A stretch of DNA of 64,000 nt from Nothophaeocryptopus gaeumannii (GCA_031771865.1 JASISA010000009.1:1922001-1986000), one strand, 5' to 3'. Positions 43,965 through 55,328 are shown, counted from the first letter of the stretch. Program-made: numbers and translations. Notes: a model not told the origin generated them from the letters alone.

Positions 43965-44747
43965 ATGATGGCAACAGCGACCAACGCATCGCCGACCACG
44001 CCACACGCGGTCCTTCAGACTCCCGAGCTTCTTGAGATGATCCTGCTGAAGCTGCCGCTCAACCACCTACTCGCGGCCTCGACGGTATGCAAGTTCTGGG
44101 ATGCCACCATCAAAGGCTCGGTCAAGGCACAACGCGCGCTCTACCTCAGCCCAAGCACCGACAGATTCCTGGAGTGGGAGCATAGCGGCAGCAGCGCAGA
44201 CGATTACGGCATCAGTGAAGGTCACTGGAGAGACACAGATGGACGAAAAGTGAAGCCTGTCTTGAATCCGCTGATGCGACGCTACTTCGCCGTATGTGAG
44301 GGCGGCGAGTTCATCTCCATTCTGCATGCAGGATTCGTCGATCCAGTCCTGGATAGAGACAGGTACACTCGCTACCGCGACATGCTTTCACCAATGCCGA
44401 ACGAAGACCACATTGGACCTCGTACGGAGGAGGAGCTCAAAGCCCTTATGGCAGAAGGTACAAGCTGGAAGGAGGTGCTCTTCATGCAACCTCCGTGCAA
44501 AAAGCTGACCATTCGATACATGAAGCGTGACAATTTCTTCAACATCGAGGGCAAAAAGGGCGAAAATGGCGTGAGGTTGGGGGATGTTGTAAAGCGCATT
44601 CGAAACCACTGGCAGATATGCGGCGAAACCCTCAGAAACTTTATGGTACCGCGGTGGGATTTCGAATGCTGTCGCTACCAGAGCGTTGACTTCCTCAACG
44701 AGTTGCCTGATGGGGAGAGCATGCTGGAGATGCTAGAAGGCCGATGA
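43965..44747 (+). CDS. F-box domain protein
   Basis: A 260-residue protein in one exon; two adjacent ATGs at 43965 and 43968. The F-box is at about residues 14-48: VLQTPELLEMILLKLPLNHL, then a conserved VCKFWDATIKGS, the pattern of a large Pezizomycotina F-box family. The C-terminal part is unassigned, with many charged and aromatic residues. It probably binds Skp1 and presents an unknown substrate to an SCF ubiquitin ligase. It differs from the three relics at the left end of the window (core LLDLPVELVLRIL). Confidence 0.8.
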   Translation: MMATATNASPTTPHAVLQTPELLEMILLKLPLNHLLAASTVCKFWDATIKGSVKAQRALYLSPSTDRFLEWEHSGSSADDYGISEGHWRDTDGRKVKPVLNPLMRRYFAVCEGGEFISILHAGFVDPVLDRDRYTRYRDMLSPMPNEDHIGPRTEEELKALMAEGTSWKEVLFMQPPCKKLTIRYMKRDNFFNIEGKKGENGVRLGDVVKRIRNHWQICGETLRNFMVPRWDFECCRYQSVDFLNELPDGESMLEMLEGR

Positions 44748-44939
44748 ATTTCCTTCAAAGCAAGAACAGCCAGTTGAAGGAGGCCTTTGGAAGCAAATGC
44801 GGACGTCCAGGAGCAAAGAGCAGCTTCCGATGTTCATATCGGCTCAGCGGAGCTTTCGCGGAACCGCCAGCTGAGCTTCTCGTGGACAGACCAAATTTAT
44901 CATAAGACTTTGAAAACCATCTCAATTCATGCCCGCCTC

Positions 44940-45281
44940 CTATCCCCTCCCCTGCCTCACGAACTCCCTCCTCTTCTCCTCCAACACCCTCAACAAATCC
45001 TCCTTTTTCTTCCCCATGTGCTCTTTTCGATGCTGATACCAAAACCAACACACCGACGGCATGAAAAGCACAAGTCCCAGCGCAGTCAGGTATAGATTCC
45101 TGTCTGAACCTCTCTTTCGCGATTGATGTTGTCGTTGGGCGATTTCGCGTTCTCGTCTCTGGAGCTCGGCTAGTGCTTGGGAACTTTCGATCGGCCGGGA
45201 GGGAGGGGCGGTTTGGGATGAGTAGCGGCATATTTGGAGGGATTTGAGAGCCTGTGAAGGCACTTTTGATCGGAGTATCAT
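44940..45281 (-). CDS. Small mitochondrial-type membrane protein
   Basis: A 113-residue protein. The first 26 residues (MILRSKVPSQALKSLQICRY...) are basic and lack acidic residues, typical of a mitochondrial presequence. A charged helix, RREREIAQRQHQSRKRGSDR, precedes one transmembrane segment (LYLTALGLVLFMPSVCWFWY, about residues 63-83). A basic C-terminal helix, KKEDLLRVLEEKRREF, ends it. I cannot name the family; the layout is that of small inner-membrane assembly factors. It is convergent with the F-box gene at 43965-44747. Confidence 0.65.
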   Translation of the reverse strand: MILRSKVPSQALKSLQICRYSSQTAPPSRPIESSQALAELQRREREIAQRQHQSRKRGSDRNLYLTALGLVLFMPSVCWFWYQHRKEHMGKKKEDLLRVLEEKRREFVRQGRG

Positions 45282-45705
45282 GGTGGAGGCGGCTGTAGGT
45301 GGCGATGGGAGAGATGGACGGAGAGGTGAATGGGTCGAAGATGCGTGCTCAGAGTAAGTGAATCGGGAAGAGTTCCGCTAGCGCGTCTCTCAGTTGCAGT
45401 CAATCAGAAAAGAGCTCCGAAACTCTACCTACACCTGCACGCTTCCACGAGCATTCTCGGTCCTCTTTCTTGTTCGTAATAGAAATATCATTAGTTCGTT
45501 CATCATTGATGCCAACCATCTCGAACGCGATCCACCTTGCAGTTATATCTCTCTTCGCTGACACCGCCGAGAGATCATCCTTGCCGTCCTCCAGTACCCG
45601 GTGAGCCCACACTCGACGCAGGCTTCTGCTGTAGATCCCATCGTAGCTGCTCCGTCTGCGCTATCGGATTCGGCAAGATGCGATAGCTCGATGGCCCTGT
45701 TATCT

Positions 45706-46111
45706 CTAGACTCTGCTGGTCGCGACCAGGATCGGAGATTTGTTGCGCATAAGAGCTGCGTAGATGTCCCCTTTGACGCCGAGAGATCGACTGCATTTGC
45801 AACCCGTGTCTGCACCTTCGGGATCGAATACTATCGGCCGTACGAACACGAGCCCGAGCAGGATCGCAATTGGAGCAGAAAGCACACTCAGAACATATGC
45901 CGAATCTCGTCTGCGTACTAGGACGCGGCCGCGGCCTGGGGTTTGCTGGAGGGTTCGGATCTGTTGTTCCCCCACGTAGGTTCTGTGACGGCCTTCCAGC
46001 TCCAAAACGGTCATCAGATCCCCTCGGCGAGCCTGCACTGGATGGCGTGAATTGACGCTCGCCGGAATCGTCGGACACCGCGCTCGATTGTACTGAAAAA
46101 CGTTGACTCAT
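45706..46111 (-). CDS. Hypothetical small single-pass membrane protein
   Basis: A tentative two-exon model, 46111-45976 and 45917-45706, gives 115 residues in phase. Its intron of 58 bases has a weak GTGGGG donor and a CCTAG acceptor. The product has a serine-rich leader and one hydrophobic segment, YVLSVLSAPIAILLGLVFV. I found no family and no independent support, so this may not be a gene. The rest of 45282-46560 shows nothing else I can support; the frame 46155-46382 (minus) ends in IRLSGRSVRF but is unassigned. Confidence 0.28.
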
Positions 46112-46560
46112 GATGCGGCACTGCAGCCCTGCATACCGGTCGAAAGGTCGGCTTCTAGAAGCGCACGCTTCTACCTGAAAGACGAATGAACTCGCTGACT
46201 GCTATGCGTTGCGCGACGAGCCAAATGAGGCACCTCAGTGCGTTTATAAACTTCTCTTCTCCCTTGACGGTTGTCCCATCGCCTTTTTCGAGAACAGCAG
46301 CCTTGCGAGTATCGATGGCCAGAGGGACGGACGTGAAATGCAGAAGCGAGCGCAGAACAAGACGGACAAACCTTTGCGACACTCAGTCGGCAAGGCTGTG
46401 CTTTTCAGACTCTTACATCGGGCAGCAATAGTCGGCATGTCTGCACGAGGGCGACGGGAACACTAAAGAGTGCGGCCTCTCTGTTGTGATTCGCTTAGCC
46501 CTCAGATGTTGCATAGTGGCGTACTACCTCGTCGATTGAGACTGCTGGGTATCTGTGGCC

Positions 46561-47300
46561 TCACAGGCTCAGGTCATTTAAGGCGCGTTTGACGCTTCGA
46601 GGCTTGGCTGGGCAGAGCGCCGCATCTCTTCGCTCTGACTTCACGCCTTCCATTCTCATGCGATTTTCATTAATTTGCATTTTCTGCGAGCTGTTGCCGC
46701 TCATGTACGACGCCTTCGACGAAGGCGATCTTCGCTCAATTATGCTCTGAATCTTTTCCAGCAATGCCTTCAGTGGTATTTTGGGACGAGAGATGATTGG
46801 AAAAAGGTCGCCTTCGAATTTCTTGTCACGAAAGTGCTGTTCATCGTCGACGATGGCGTCGGGATAGGTGGTGAACCAATTTTCCAGATTCCGGCGATGG
46901 TGGTTGTTTGCGGTTGGTCGGGCTTTGACTTGTGTGAAGGAGTTGACGAGGTTGTCTTTGAGACGTTAACTCTTGATTGATGGGGTCGGCTGACGTTGAC
47001 TTATTTACAATGTTGTTCTAGCAAAGGTATGATTTCCCGCAGAGCCTGTCCGCGGTCCCTAGTTATGTCGTGTTCGAAGCATTCCAATTCATAGTCACCA
47101 GTGCCGGTGACATGTTTCATGGACCACTGGTCCCATTCCTCCAGTCTGTTCTCCCGTATTGAGATCTCGTTCTGGAATACTGAAGTGACCTTGCGCTCAC
47201 AGTAGAGAACTTTCTCAGCACGAAGAAGTCATTCGATGAGGAAATCACGCCAATGAACGGTAGCCATGATACTGCCACGCACTTTCCTGCTTTTCGACAT
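46561..47300 (-). pseudogene. Unassigned helical protein gene with an in-frame stop
   Basis: Two exons, 47300-47009 and 46955-46561, join in phase across a 53-base intron (GTAAAT donor, TTAAC branch, AAAG acceptor). The frame encodes about 228 residues but has a TGA at 47231-47229 (codon 24), in FLIE-stop-LLRAEKVLY. A single C-to-T change from CGA (Arg) would explain it. After the stop the protein reads like a coiled, charged helical protein: ENRLEEWDQWSMKH, then KARPTANNHHRRNLENWFTT. It recalls the fungal DUF6594-type proteins, but I am not sure. Translation could restart at a later Met. It may alternatively be a sequencing error. Confidence 0.4.
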
Positions 47301-47989
47301 ATGTGATTGAGCTATAATTTGAGTCGTGGTTTGGGTCTGACGCCGGAGGCTATGCGATGGTCAACGTCGGATTGGATTGCAATATTGAAAGTCAGCGTAC
47401 TGTGAGTATTCTGCTCGGATGCGAGGCTGTGGTTGAGAAGGACCATATGCGGGTACATAGTTGCCAAGTGTTACAGCTGCATGGGTTGAATGCTCAACTT
47501 CTGCGATGTTACCTGGAACATTGGGAACGTAAAATGAGTAGTTGAATAAGAATGTGTAGATTTTTTCAATGGCGACAGCCTCGTCTGCTCGAAGTCGACG
47601 ATGGAGCGAGCCAACTGGCGGCTGATGAGTGGACGTGGCTACACTCCCGTTGAATGAAGCATTAGAAGGATCGTCGAAGGATGGCCGCACCGTGCTAAGG
47701 AACCGGCACTATACAAAGTCAATAATGCCATACACAGTCCACATCATAGCTCTACTTCAGCCTCAATCTGCACAGATAGCCTTACGAATGCCAAGCAGGT
47801 CTGTTGTCCAAGGTATTCGATTTTCTATCCCCACATCCTACCCAAGTAAATGAGATAGATAGATTACTCTATATTATATACCTTCCACACATTCATTGTT
47901 GGTCATTGAGAGAACCCTCCATTGACGGCACGCACCCATGATAAATTGTCGCTAAATCCAAGCAGATCCACTTCAACGCTCTTCTGCTC
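47301..47989. other. Interval without a supportable gene
   Basis: A minus-strand frame at 47361-47690 is open for about 110 residues but begins with GTG, has no family features and does not join the gene at 46561-47300 in an obvious way. I see nothing else. Confidence 0.4.
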
Positions 47990-50121
47990 CTACCACTCGT
48001 GGTCCTTCCTATGATCAGCCGGCCACCTCCTCCTCCAACCCGGTCCAAACTTATACACGACCGGAATTCCCAGCGCAAATAAAGCCATAATACCCACATA
48101 GATCAACATGGAGTTGAAATATCCATAATGAGCAACCCACTCTGACACTCGGAAGGACAAGACAAAGGCCAAGATGCAGCGGAAGGAGGCAATGTTGACC
48201 AGAGCAGGGCCAGCCAGGTGTGGGTAACATTCGAGAACATACACGGCGCCGACGGTGTTGGCGCCAAGAAAACCGAAGGCTAGAAGACCGAGACCGAGGA
48301 GGAAGATGGACCAGTGATATTTATCTTGATTGGAACCAGCAAGTCCGAAGATGAGGGACCCGATGAGGGCGCAAATCGTAGGTAGGATCAAGTTGATGAG
48401 CTGATTCTCGGGGATACGCTTGCCTCGTTTCTTGGCTACCATGTTGGCGGTGTAATCGGCGAGCCAGCCTGTCAGACCGCTAACAGCAACGGCGGCAATG
48501 AGGATTGGCAGGAGGCAGAAACCCAGGTGGAGGAACGGCCAGCTCCAGGGTTTCGTCAAGAGGGCGGGTGCGACGGTGTAGCTTGCTGCGAAGGCACCGG
48601 CGATCATGACGCTGTTGAGCATCGTGATGAAGAAGATTTGTGGGTAGAAGAATGTGCGGAGGGTGTCGAGGAATGCGTTCCAGCCCTTCTTCCATTCTGG
48701 CTTCCCGTGGAGTAAAGCGATGTCGTACTTGAATGTGCGTGGAGCGCGGTTGATCTCTTCGTCTTCCTCGCGCTTAGGAATGCCATCTAAGGAAGCAAGT
48801 CAGTCAGGTTCGGTATATCCGGTGAAGTGTTGATAGCTTACTCATCTCCGCACGGGTGCGCTGCCACTTGGTCTCAGGCAGGAAGAAGAACACGCCAACC
48901 AGGAAGAACGCCGCAAACATTGCAGTAAAGTAGTACACCCATCGCCAGCTCATCCGGATGATGATGTAAGGCGCAGCGATACCAAGAGCAATGATGATGA
49001 GACCCTGTGCAGCAAAGACACCAGAGATCCAAGTGTTTCGCTCATGTACCTGCGTATAACACGTCAGCCTTCAATTGATCTCCAGCGAGGATCCGCATGT
49101 CAACTCACATATACAATGTCATAGACAATGAAAGGGATCAGACTCTCGACAGTGCCTGCACCGAAGGCCTGAACAGCTCGTGCCGCCAGATGCGAGCCAA
49201 GAGATTGACTGAATCCGGCCCAGATCGCACCTCCGATCGCAACAACACCGCAACCGAGCAGAACCGGACGACGACCCAACGAGATGGCGAGGGGCACGAG
49301 TGCGAGGTTCGAAACACCCATCATCAAGACGGGCAGCGAAGCCAAGAGATAGACCTTCCAGATTGGCGGCGCATTGGGAAGGTCTTGAAGAGTCTTCAGA
49401 GGATCGCTCCCTTCAGGCAGACCTCCGCTCTGTTCCGTCAATGGCAGGAGGAACTTTGGGTCGATGCCAGCGTATTGCAAAGAAAACACTGGAAGCATGG
49501 CACCGAGGATCAGCTCAGCCGCTGCTGCGAGCGCGCCAAAGAAGCAGAGGAAGAAGACAGCAATGGCCTTTCGCCTTGTGCTGAGGTTCAATGGATCTCT
49601 TGGGTCCTATACAATGATCAGCTAACATTGCAAAATGTTGATCTTAGTATACATACCGAACTCAGCGCAGGCTGTCTAACCAGCTGGCCATCCGCAGTAT
49701 ACAATCGTCCATCTCCAGCTGTTTCGAAACTCGTATACGTAGTACCCTTCGTCTCACTCTGCTTCAGATACTCTCGACTAGTCGACCCGCTTCCAGCACC
49801 CGTACTCCCAGGTTTCTCCATCTCCGAGAAAGCATACCCCTTTTCGTGCGTCTCTGCATCCTCCATCGACCCAAGTCGCTGCGCCCTCTCATGCGATCGC
49901 GACAGTCGGTTGGGCTCGCCTGGTCCACCGGCTTTCAAGAAACTGATAAGGTCAGACATCCGGTTTGTAGCGTTGGAGGTCGCCCCGCGCGGCTGCATAT
50001 TGCGATTCACTCTACTTTGCGCAGGGTGGCTTGGTTCTAAATGTGCTGCGAAGTCCTGGCCATGGGTGTTCCGGTTTAGAGCCGGTTGTCCCGGGCCTTG
50101 CGCGACGCCGTCGGACGGCAT
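47990..50121 (-). CDS. Major facilitator superfamily transporter
   Basis: Four exons (50121-49657, 49606-49109, 49049-48842, 48786-47990) give 655 residues; introns of 50, 59 and 55 bases have standard signals and phases agree. The first 160 residues are hydrophilic and cytosolic. The transport domain starts with DPLNLSTRRKAIAVFFLCF and has about twelve helices. The MFS loop 2-3 motif is at NLALVPLAISLGRRPVLLGC. The cytosolic loop (PKREEDEEINRAP) separates the two halves. The pattern is of the drug:proton antiporter 1-like fungal group, but no substrate is indicated. A 388-residue frame on the opposite strand is a shadow. Confidence 0.88.
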
Positions 50122-51513
50122 TGTGGTGCTTGTATCGTGGTGTCGCTGCGGGCTGTCCTACATCAACATCGGAGTCTTTCAGCTCGTGAGGCGTGGCGTT
50201 GTCGCACAGTCCAGAGCACCAGAACGGCCGATAAAGAGGAGCAGTAGGAGCAGAGGTCGGTAGAAGGTCGGTAGAAGGTCGGGGTACTGGATCGTATTGG
50301 CGTGGCCATAGATAGTTCAAATCAGTGCCATCGTTCAAGGATCAGCCTCCCAGACCATTGGACACTTTCATTTGCAGGCAAAGTATCAGCCATGTCGGGT
50401 GGCCATGATTCGCTGCATCGCTCCTGACCAGATATCCAACCCTTTGACGTGCCCCGCACCCGCGAAGAGGATGATCAAGGTCAAGTTTCATGCTGGCCAT
50501 CAAGGACGAGCAGTTCGCCAAACCACCAAGCTGTCCCTTCGAACTTCCTCGGCTCGTCCGTTTGTGAGAAGCTGAAGGTTAAGGGGGTTGCGTGCAAAGC
50601 GGTTCAAAGGAGCCGTGGGGGCGCGGTTCCTGCAGTGACGGAGGATTCTGGGGCAGGTTTAAGGTTCAGCTGTGGGTTCGGTCCGTCTCAATCGACGCGG
50701 GCATCGACCAATCACATATCATCTGCACACATTACACCTCGAGCCAGACAAGACAACTGCGGAGAAAGTCTCCAACTTTTGACGATCGAAAGACGCCATC
50801 AAACGACTATCTAGAATATCATGTATACTCCGAGTATTGAGGGAAAGTCTTGCCTCTTGGCTTGACATCAATGGTGGCCACATACGAAGAACATGCAAAT
50901 CTCAGGTCGTCTCTTCACAGCTACGGACCAGCATCAAGCATGCCCCTGGTCGACCATGACATGACATGGTACAAGCATCACCCATTAGCTAGGGCGTGTC
51001 CGTAGAAGGACGAAGAATCCGACAGAGGGTCGGAAGTGTTCAGGAGGCTGGCTGACCCCACCGCACATCGCAACACACCTAATCACTCTCGGTTGGAGGT
51101 GAAGCATGATACCTAGTTATAGAATCGTAGACAGCTAGCACCGACCAACAACATCTGGCTGCTGATAGAAGACCGCCCATCCGACGTTCTGGCAAACGGC
51201 CGTTGTGAAGCCGGTCGGTGCTGCATCCACGTGCAAGAACCTCCCAATCAGATTCAGTGCTGTAACGATGCCGTACCTCATGTGTCAATAGCGAGCTATG
51301 TTGCTGTCACATAACCACGTGTCCGAAGTCGAACGAGGTATTCGAAATGTGTACAATGAAGATTCAATTCAAAGCCCGCCAAAGAGAAAATTCGTCCCGA
51401 TACGATCCTCATCTATCGCTCATCTATCATTCATCTACCAGTCATCAGTCATCATGTGTATCATTTATCATCGCAGCATACAAAAAAAAAGAGGCCTTGC
51501 TGAATCCCATGTC
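50122..51513. other. 1.4-kb interval with a short 11-bp tandem repeat
   Basis: It holds the MFS promoter and the 3' end of the ferric reductase gene. A GGTCGGTAGAA unit is repeated two and a half times at 50255-50282. A run of A lies near 51481-51489. No gene is recognised. Confidence 0.5.
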
Positions 51514-53568
51514 TCACCATCCAAATTTTTCAACTGCAACTTCCACACTACTCCCTCTCCAAACCATCCCAGCACAAGTATTCCTAATATCCCGATTCAA
51601 TCCATCAGGTCCCGACACAACAACTCCAATCCTCTCGTCCTCAGACTCCGCCAACTCATCTACAGCGTCCCTCAACAACTGCTTCGAATCCGGCCGTCCG
51701 TGTTTCCGACTAGGAGGAGGCATGGTCACATGCACACCCGCCTCTCGTAACTCTTCGAGTCGTTCATTTCCAATCCAGGATATATGAGAAGTATCTTGTA
51801 CGACCCAGATGAGACATATCCTCTGTCTGAATCCTTCACCACCCTCTGTGTCGGCTTTGCTCTGACTCTGTTGCAGATTTAAGAGATTCCAGAGCATAGG
51901 ATACGCGACCGCTATTCCCGAGCCGCCTGCAACGATGACCGCAACGTCGGATGCTTGGAGCATTTCGAGGGCGTGGAGAGAGCCATAGGGGCCGTCGAGA
52001 CGGACGGTAGCTTGATCGCAGATTCGTGCATGATGGAGTAGGTCGCGAGAGAAACCTCCTTTCGCGCGTATGATCAGGTTGAACCAGGCGTGTTCCTCTC
52101 GCAGCCCTTCTGGTGCGGCGGAGGCAATGGTCATGGGATGAAATTGAAAGCGATGCCGTTTTGAGATGGCCGGAACGGTGATGAAGACGTGTTCGGAAGG
52201 TTTCCAGCCATGGGACATGTTCTTTCCAAGAACCCTCCTCCACCATCTGCCTTGAGAAGAGACAGGCCAGTTCCCAGAGACCTTCACCGTCTCCTCGTCC
52301 TCCATAACCTCCAAATCCGCCCAGACTTCACACGTCTTAATCCCCAACCTCCACAAAATTCGATCCAACACGAAAATCCCCAACGCAGCACCAATATAAG
52401 GCCGCGCACGAAAATGATGCAACCACAACAACACCAACGCCGCAAACTGCAACCCCACATGCGTAGCCAAGAAAACTTCATACCACCACTCCCTGAAACT
52501 CGCCAAACTCGTCACATACAACCCCTCATACGCCACCCACGCCCCAATCCCCATCAACACATACGGAATCCCCAGGAACCTCCACGCGGTGATTCCTAAT
52601 GGTCGGAGGAAGGTATACCAACCACCCATCATCCCCGCGAAATGGACCAGTGCGAGGAAACACATCCACTCCCCTAGTCGTCGATGAATGAGATTTAAGT
52701 TTTCGTACGAGTCGCCGGTGAGGAGTTTGAGGGGTTGGTTTTTGGCGGCTAGGAGGTAGAGCCAGGGGAGGTTCGCCGTGAAGAGGAGGCCGGCGCGGTC
52801 GGCTAGGATGTCGATTGAGGAGAGGGAGGTGAAGGAGATTCCGAAGAGGAGGTAGAATGTGTTGAGGGCGAATAATGCCGAAATGGTGAGAGTAGTTGAT
52901 ATGTCGGGCCATATGCGGTTGATGAGGGGAACGGGAGGGGGTTGGTAGAGGAGAGCGGCTTTTGTCCAGGAGAGGGGCATCCAGGTGCGTTGTTTTGTCT
53001 TGGTGGGTGCGCGGTTGGAGCGTGGACCGAGAAGGGGACTCATTGCTCCTATCTCTTCGATCTCTTTCGCGGGTCTTGTTGGAGGCGTTGCGTCGCCTTC
53101 GCGCGTGCTGCTTGAGGAGCTTGAGGCCCATCCTTCATCTTGTCCTCGTGGAGCGTATGTCTCTGTGCCGTAGCTGTTTCTCCGGTCGACCTCATGTCTT
53201 GCATATTCATCCTCTGCACTATTCACTCGCCCTTGCCCCTCATCCTTCTGTACTACTCTTGGATCACCTCTTCGTCTCCCTTTTCTTCGTAACCTCGCTC
53301 CCCGTTCGTGCCATCTCCAGGCGGCAGCAATGACTACCACTGCAAGCACCGCACCCTGATATGTAATGTAGAACCATCTCGAGAAGCCGATGCCTTCTAC
53401 GAGTTGATTGAAATGCTCTCGCGTCTTCGGGTTGTCGAGTAAGGTGTGGTTGCTCTGCATCGAGGCGTTCGAAGCGGCATCCTGGGAGATATGTGAATCT
53501 GATAAGGCGAATCTGATTGTACGGGCGAGGTGAGACGGATGGTGTAACCCAATGAAGGGCTCGTCCAT
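51514..53568 (-). CDS. Ferric reductase-like transmembrane protein (FRE type)
   Basis: A 684-residue protein in one exon. I start at the ATG at 53568 because the upstream codon in frame is TTG. After an N-terminal helix and a long polar loop comes the ferric-reductase membrane domain with paired haem histidines in HRRLGEWMCFLALVHFAGM and EVFLATHVGLQFAALVLLWL. The FAD-binding domain has FQFHPMTIAS and the NADPH site has VIVAGGSGIAVAYPM. It reduces extracellular ferric or cupric ions with cytosolic NADPH at the plasma membrane. The poly-serine/arginine-rich stretch in the loop (residues 95-185) is unusual and may be disordered. Superoxide-forming NOX enzymes are a less likely alternative. Confidence 0.88.
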   Translation of the reverse strand: MDEPFIGLHHPSHLARTIRFALSDSHISQDAASNASMQSNHTLLDNPKTREHFNQLVEGIGFSRWFYITYQGAVLAVVVIAAAWRWHERGARLRRKGRRRGDPRVVQKDEGQGRVNSAEDEYARHEVDRRNSYGTETYAPRGQDEGWASSSSSSTREGDATPPTRPAKEIEEIGAMSPLLGPRSNRAPTKTKQRTWMPLSWTKAALLYQPPPVPLINRIWPDISTTLTISALFALNTFYLLFGISFTSLSSIDILADRAGLLFTANLPWLYLLAAKNQPLKLLTGDSYENLNLIHRRLGEWMCFLALVHFAGMMGGWYTFLRPLGITAWRFLGIPYVLMGIGAWVAYEGLYVTSLASFREWWYEVFLATHVGLQFAALVLLWLHHFRARPYIGAALGIFVLDRILWRLGIKTCEVWADLEVMEDEETVKVSGNWPVSSQGRWWRRVLGKNMSHGWKPSEHVFITVPAISKRHRFQFHPMTIASAAPEGLREEHAWFNLIIRAKGGFSRDLLHHARICDQATVRLDGPYGSLHALEMLQASDVAVIVAGGSGIAVAYPMLWNLLNLQQSQSKADTEGGEGFRQRICLIWVVQDTSHISWIGNERLEELREAGVHVTMPPPSRKHGRPDSKQLLRDAVDELAESEDERIGVVVSGPDGLNRDIRNTCAGMVWRGSSVEVAVEKFGW

Positions 53569-53996
53569 CGTCAAGTTTTCTCGATAGCAGTATCTAGAGT
53601 CGTAGAGGGCCTCAGAATAATACCGAGTGTGTACTTGACGTGGGCAGGTGAGTAGGTTCGCACCGTTGTTGATCTCGTGGGATCAGTTTCAAGCATCGAT
53701 GTGCATTTCGGCTTCCGTATTGGGTGCGCTGTCGGCGAGGATCTGCCGCATCCCACGCCAAGACGAGATCACAAGAAAGTACGAGTTGAACAAGATCGAA
53801 ATGACATGAGACACGAGAAGAGAGTGACCGTGACGTGGGACATGCTGGATGAAGTCCAGATCGTACTCATTTCAGCATGAGAAGTATTTACTGACGCCAT
53901 TCGCCGTGCGCTGTTTCCGCTCAGCCCTTGATGGAAGCCCAGGCCATCAGTTCCCACATATAAACGCCCAATGCAACTTTTGATAAGAGACCAAAC
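53569..53996. promoter_or_regulatory. Promoter of the ferric reductase gene and 3' end of RPL7
   Basis: A 428-base interval; both neighbours are on the minus strand. No iron-regulator motif (GATA pair) could be picked out with confidence, and no gene is seen. Confidence 0.4.
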
Positions 53997-55328
53997 TTAG
54001 TTCATCTGGCGGATGAGCTGGTTGATGAACTCCTCCCGGTTGCCAAGGTCACCACCCTCAACGAAGTGCTTGAATTTGCGTGGGCGGAAACCGCCTGTTG
54101 GATTGGACAGCTTGAACGGCCAGAGGAAGTTGCTGGCCTGCTTGAAGTTGGGGCCGACCTGGTAGATCTCGTGGATCAAGTCTTCCATACAGACAATGCC
54201 GTACTTGCCGAGGTGCTCCTCGATGATGGCATTGTCGGTGAGAGGGATGCGCTGCTTCTGAGCAGTCTTGGCGTATCCACGCTTGTAGACGAGCTCACGG
54301 ACAGACTTGAGGTTGGGGTATCCGTAGGCAACGAATGGCTCAACGATCTTGAGCATTTCAGAGGTGGCCTTGGTGAGGCGGATGAAGACACCGTTGTTGA
54401 TCTGGAGGAGACGGAGAAGCTGGAGGGTCTTGCGCTTCTTTGGGTCGATCTTGTTGATACCCTTGATGCGGACGACGAAGGCGAGCTTGGGCTGGGCAGG
54501 GACGTAGTAGCTGCCCTCAGACTTGGCGACACGAGACAGGCGAATCTTCTCGCGCTCCTGGTCACGGTACTCCTTGACGTAGGCCTCGGCGCGCTTGAAG
54601 ATCTGCTCGCGCTTCTGCTTGTTCTCCTGCAACGGCTGTCAGAGGCATATTCCGCTATTGCCCAATGAAGTGTCAAATGTGATTGGTAGAGCACGTTCAG
54701 TCCCGAAAGATGGTTAACAATACGACAACATCGCCCGAAGGCTAGTCGAGGTGTTGGGTAGATATCATCACAATATGCTGGGCGGGTATTCAGGGAATGC
54801 ACACCTTCTTGCGGGCATCGCGCTTCTCGGCGGCCTCAGCGCGCTCCTTCTCCTGGGACTTGCGCTTCTTGAGAAGAGTCTCCGGCACCAGGATCTGGTC
54901 CTTGGTGGGGACGGAACTGTTGTGATGTCAGTCGGACCGCATGGATGTGTTTGCTCGATGCGAAGAAGTGCGGCACAGTGGTCTGCTGGCTCTCATGCAT
55001 TCTCCGCTGAGCACTCCTGTAGAGTGTATTTGATCGGTGAGTGAAAATCTCATCCGACAAGACCTCGCCAGGCGAGAGCGCCAACTCTTTCGAGCGGCAT
55101 TGACAGGAGTTTCCTCGCTGCCATCCACCTCATATTTTGACGAGCCAGTGTCTGACTACGCGCAAAATTGAGGCGGGTTTGGAGTGTATATGCGCATGCT
55201 GCTGCTGGCCTTTACGGCGCTAGCATTGCATTGCTGAGCGGTTGCGGACCGACTGTGCCTTCACTTCCTCTTCATCATTGGATGCCAACGTACGTCTTGG
55301 CGGAGGTCTGCTTCTTCTGAGGAGCCAT
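53997..55328 (-). CDS. rpl7: 60S ribosomal protein L7 (uL30)
   Basis: Three exons (55328-55294, 54916-54805, 54626-53997) give 258 residues. It is the large-subunit ribosomal protein uL30. The first exon is only MAPQKKQTSAK plus part of a codon, and the second gives VPTKDQILVPETLLKKRKSQ. The third carries the conserved body: QPKLAFVVRIKGINKIDPK, FVAYGYPNLKSVREL, and the end FINQLIRQMN. Introns are long for this window: 377 and 178 bases, as is common for ribosomal-protein genes. The second holds a box C/D snoRNA. The gene is divergent from VPS22. Confidence 0.96.
54690..54779 (-). ncRNA. Box C/D snoRNA in RPL7 intron 2
   Basis: On the minus strand, box C (GTGATGA) is at 54771-54765 and box D (CTGA) at 54700-54697. 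A short terminal stem pairs AGCA (54779-54776) with TGCT (54693-54690). The 13 bases before the D box plus one spacer, ACCATCTTTCGGG (54714-54702), are complementary to CCCGAAAGATGGT, a highly conserved stretch of eukaryotic large-subunit rRNA. By the box-D-plus-5 rule the target is the G of CCCG. In yeast this rRNA segment carries methylations guided by snR39/snR59 and snR39b, and snR39 and snR59 lie in RPL7 introns, so intron location and target both agree. Confidence 0.8.

Noticed and set aside
45706..46111. The hypothetical membrane protein as a firm gene
   Set aside because: The splice donor is weak and there is no family support, so it is kept in the feature list only at low confidence.
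49097..50263. A 388-residue open frame on the plus strand
   Set aside because: It runs antisense across the MFS transporter exons and its introns, begins without family features and looks like composition-driven read-through.
54917..55293. Second snoRNA in RPL7 intron 1, from an ATGATGA near 55280
   Set aside because: No D box and guide lie at a workable distance, so the match is likely chance.
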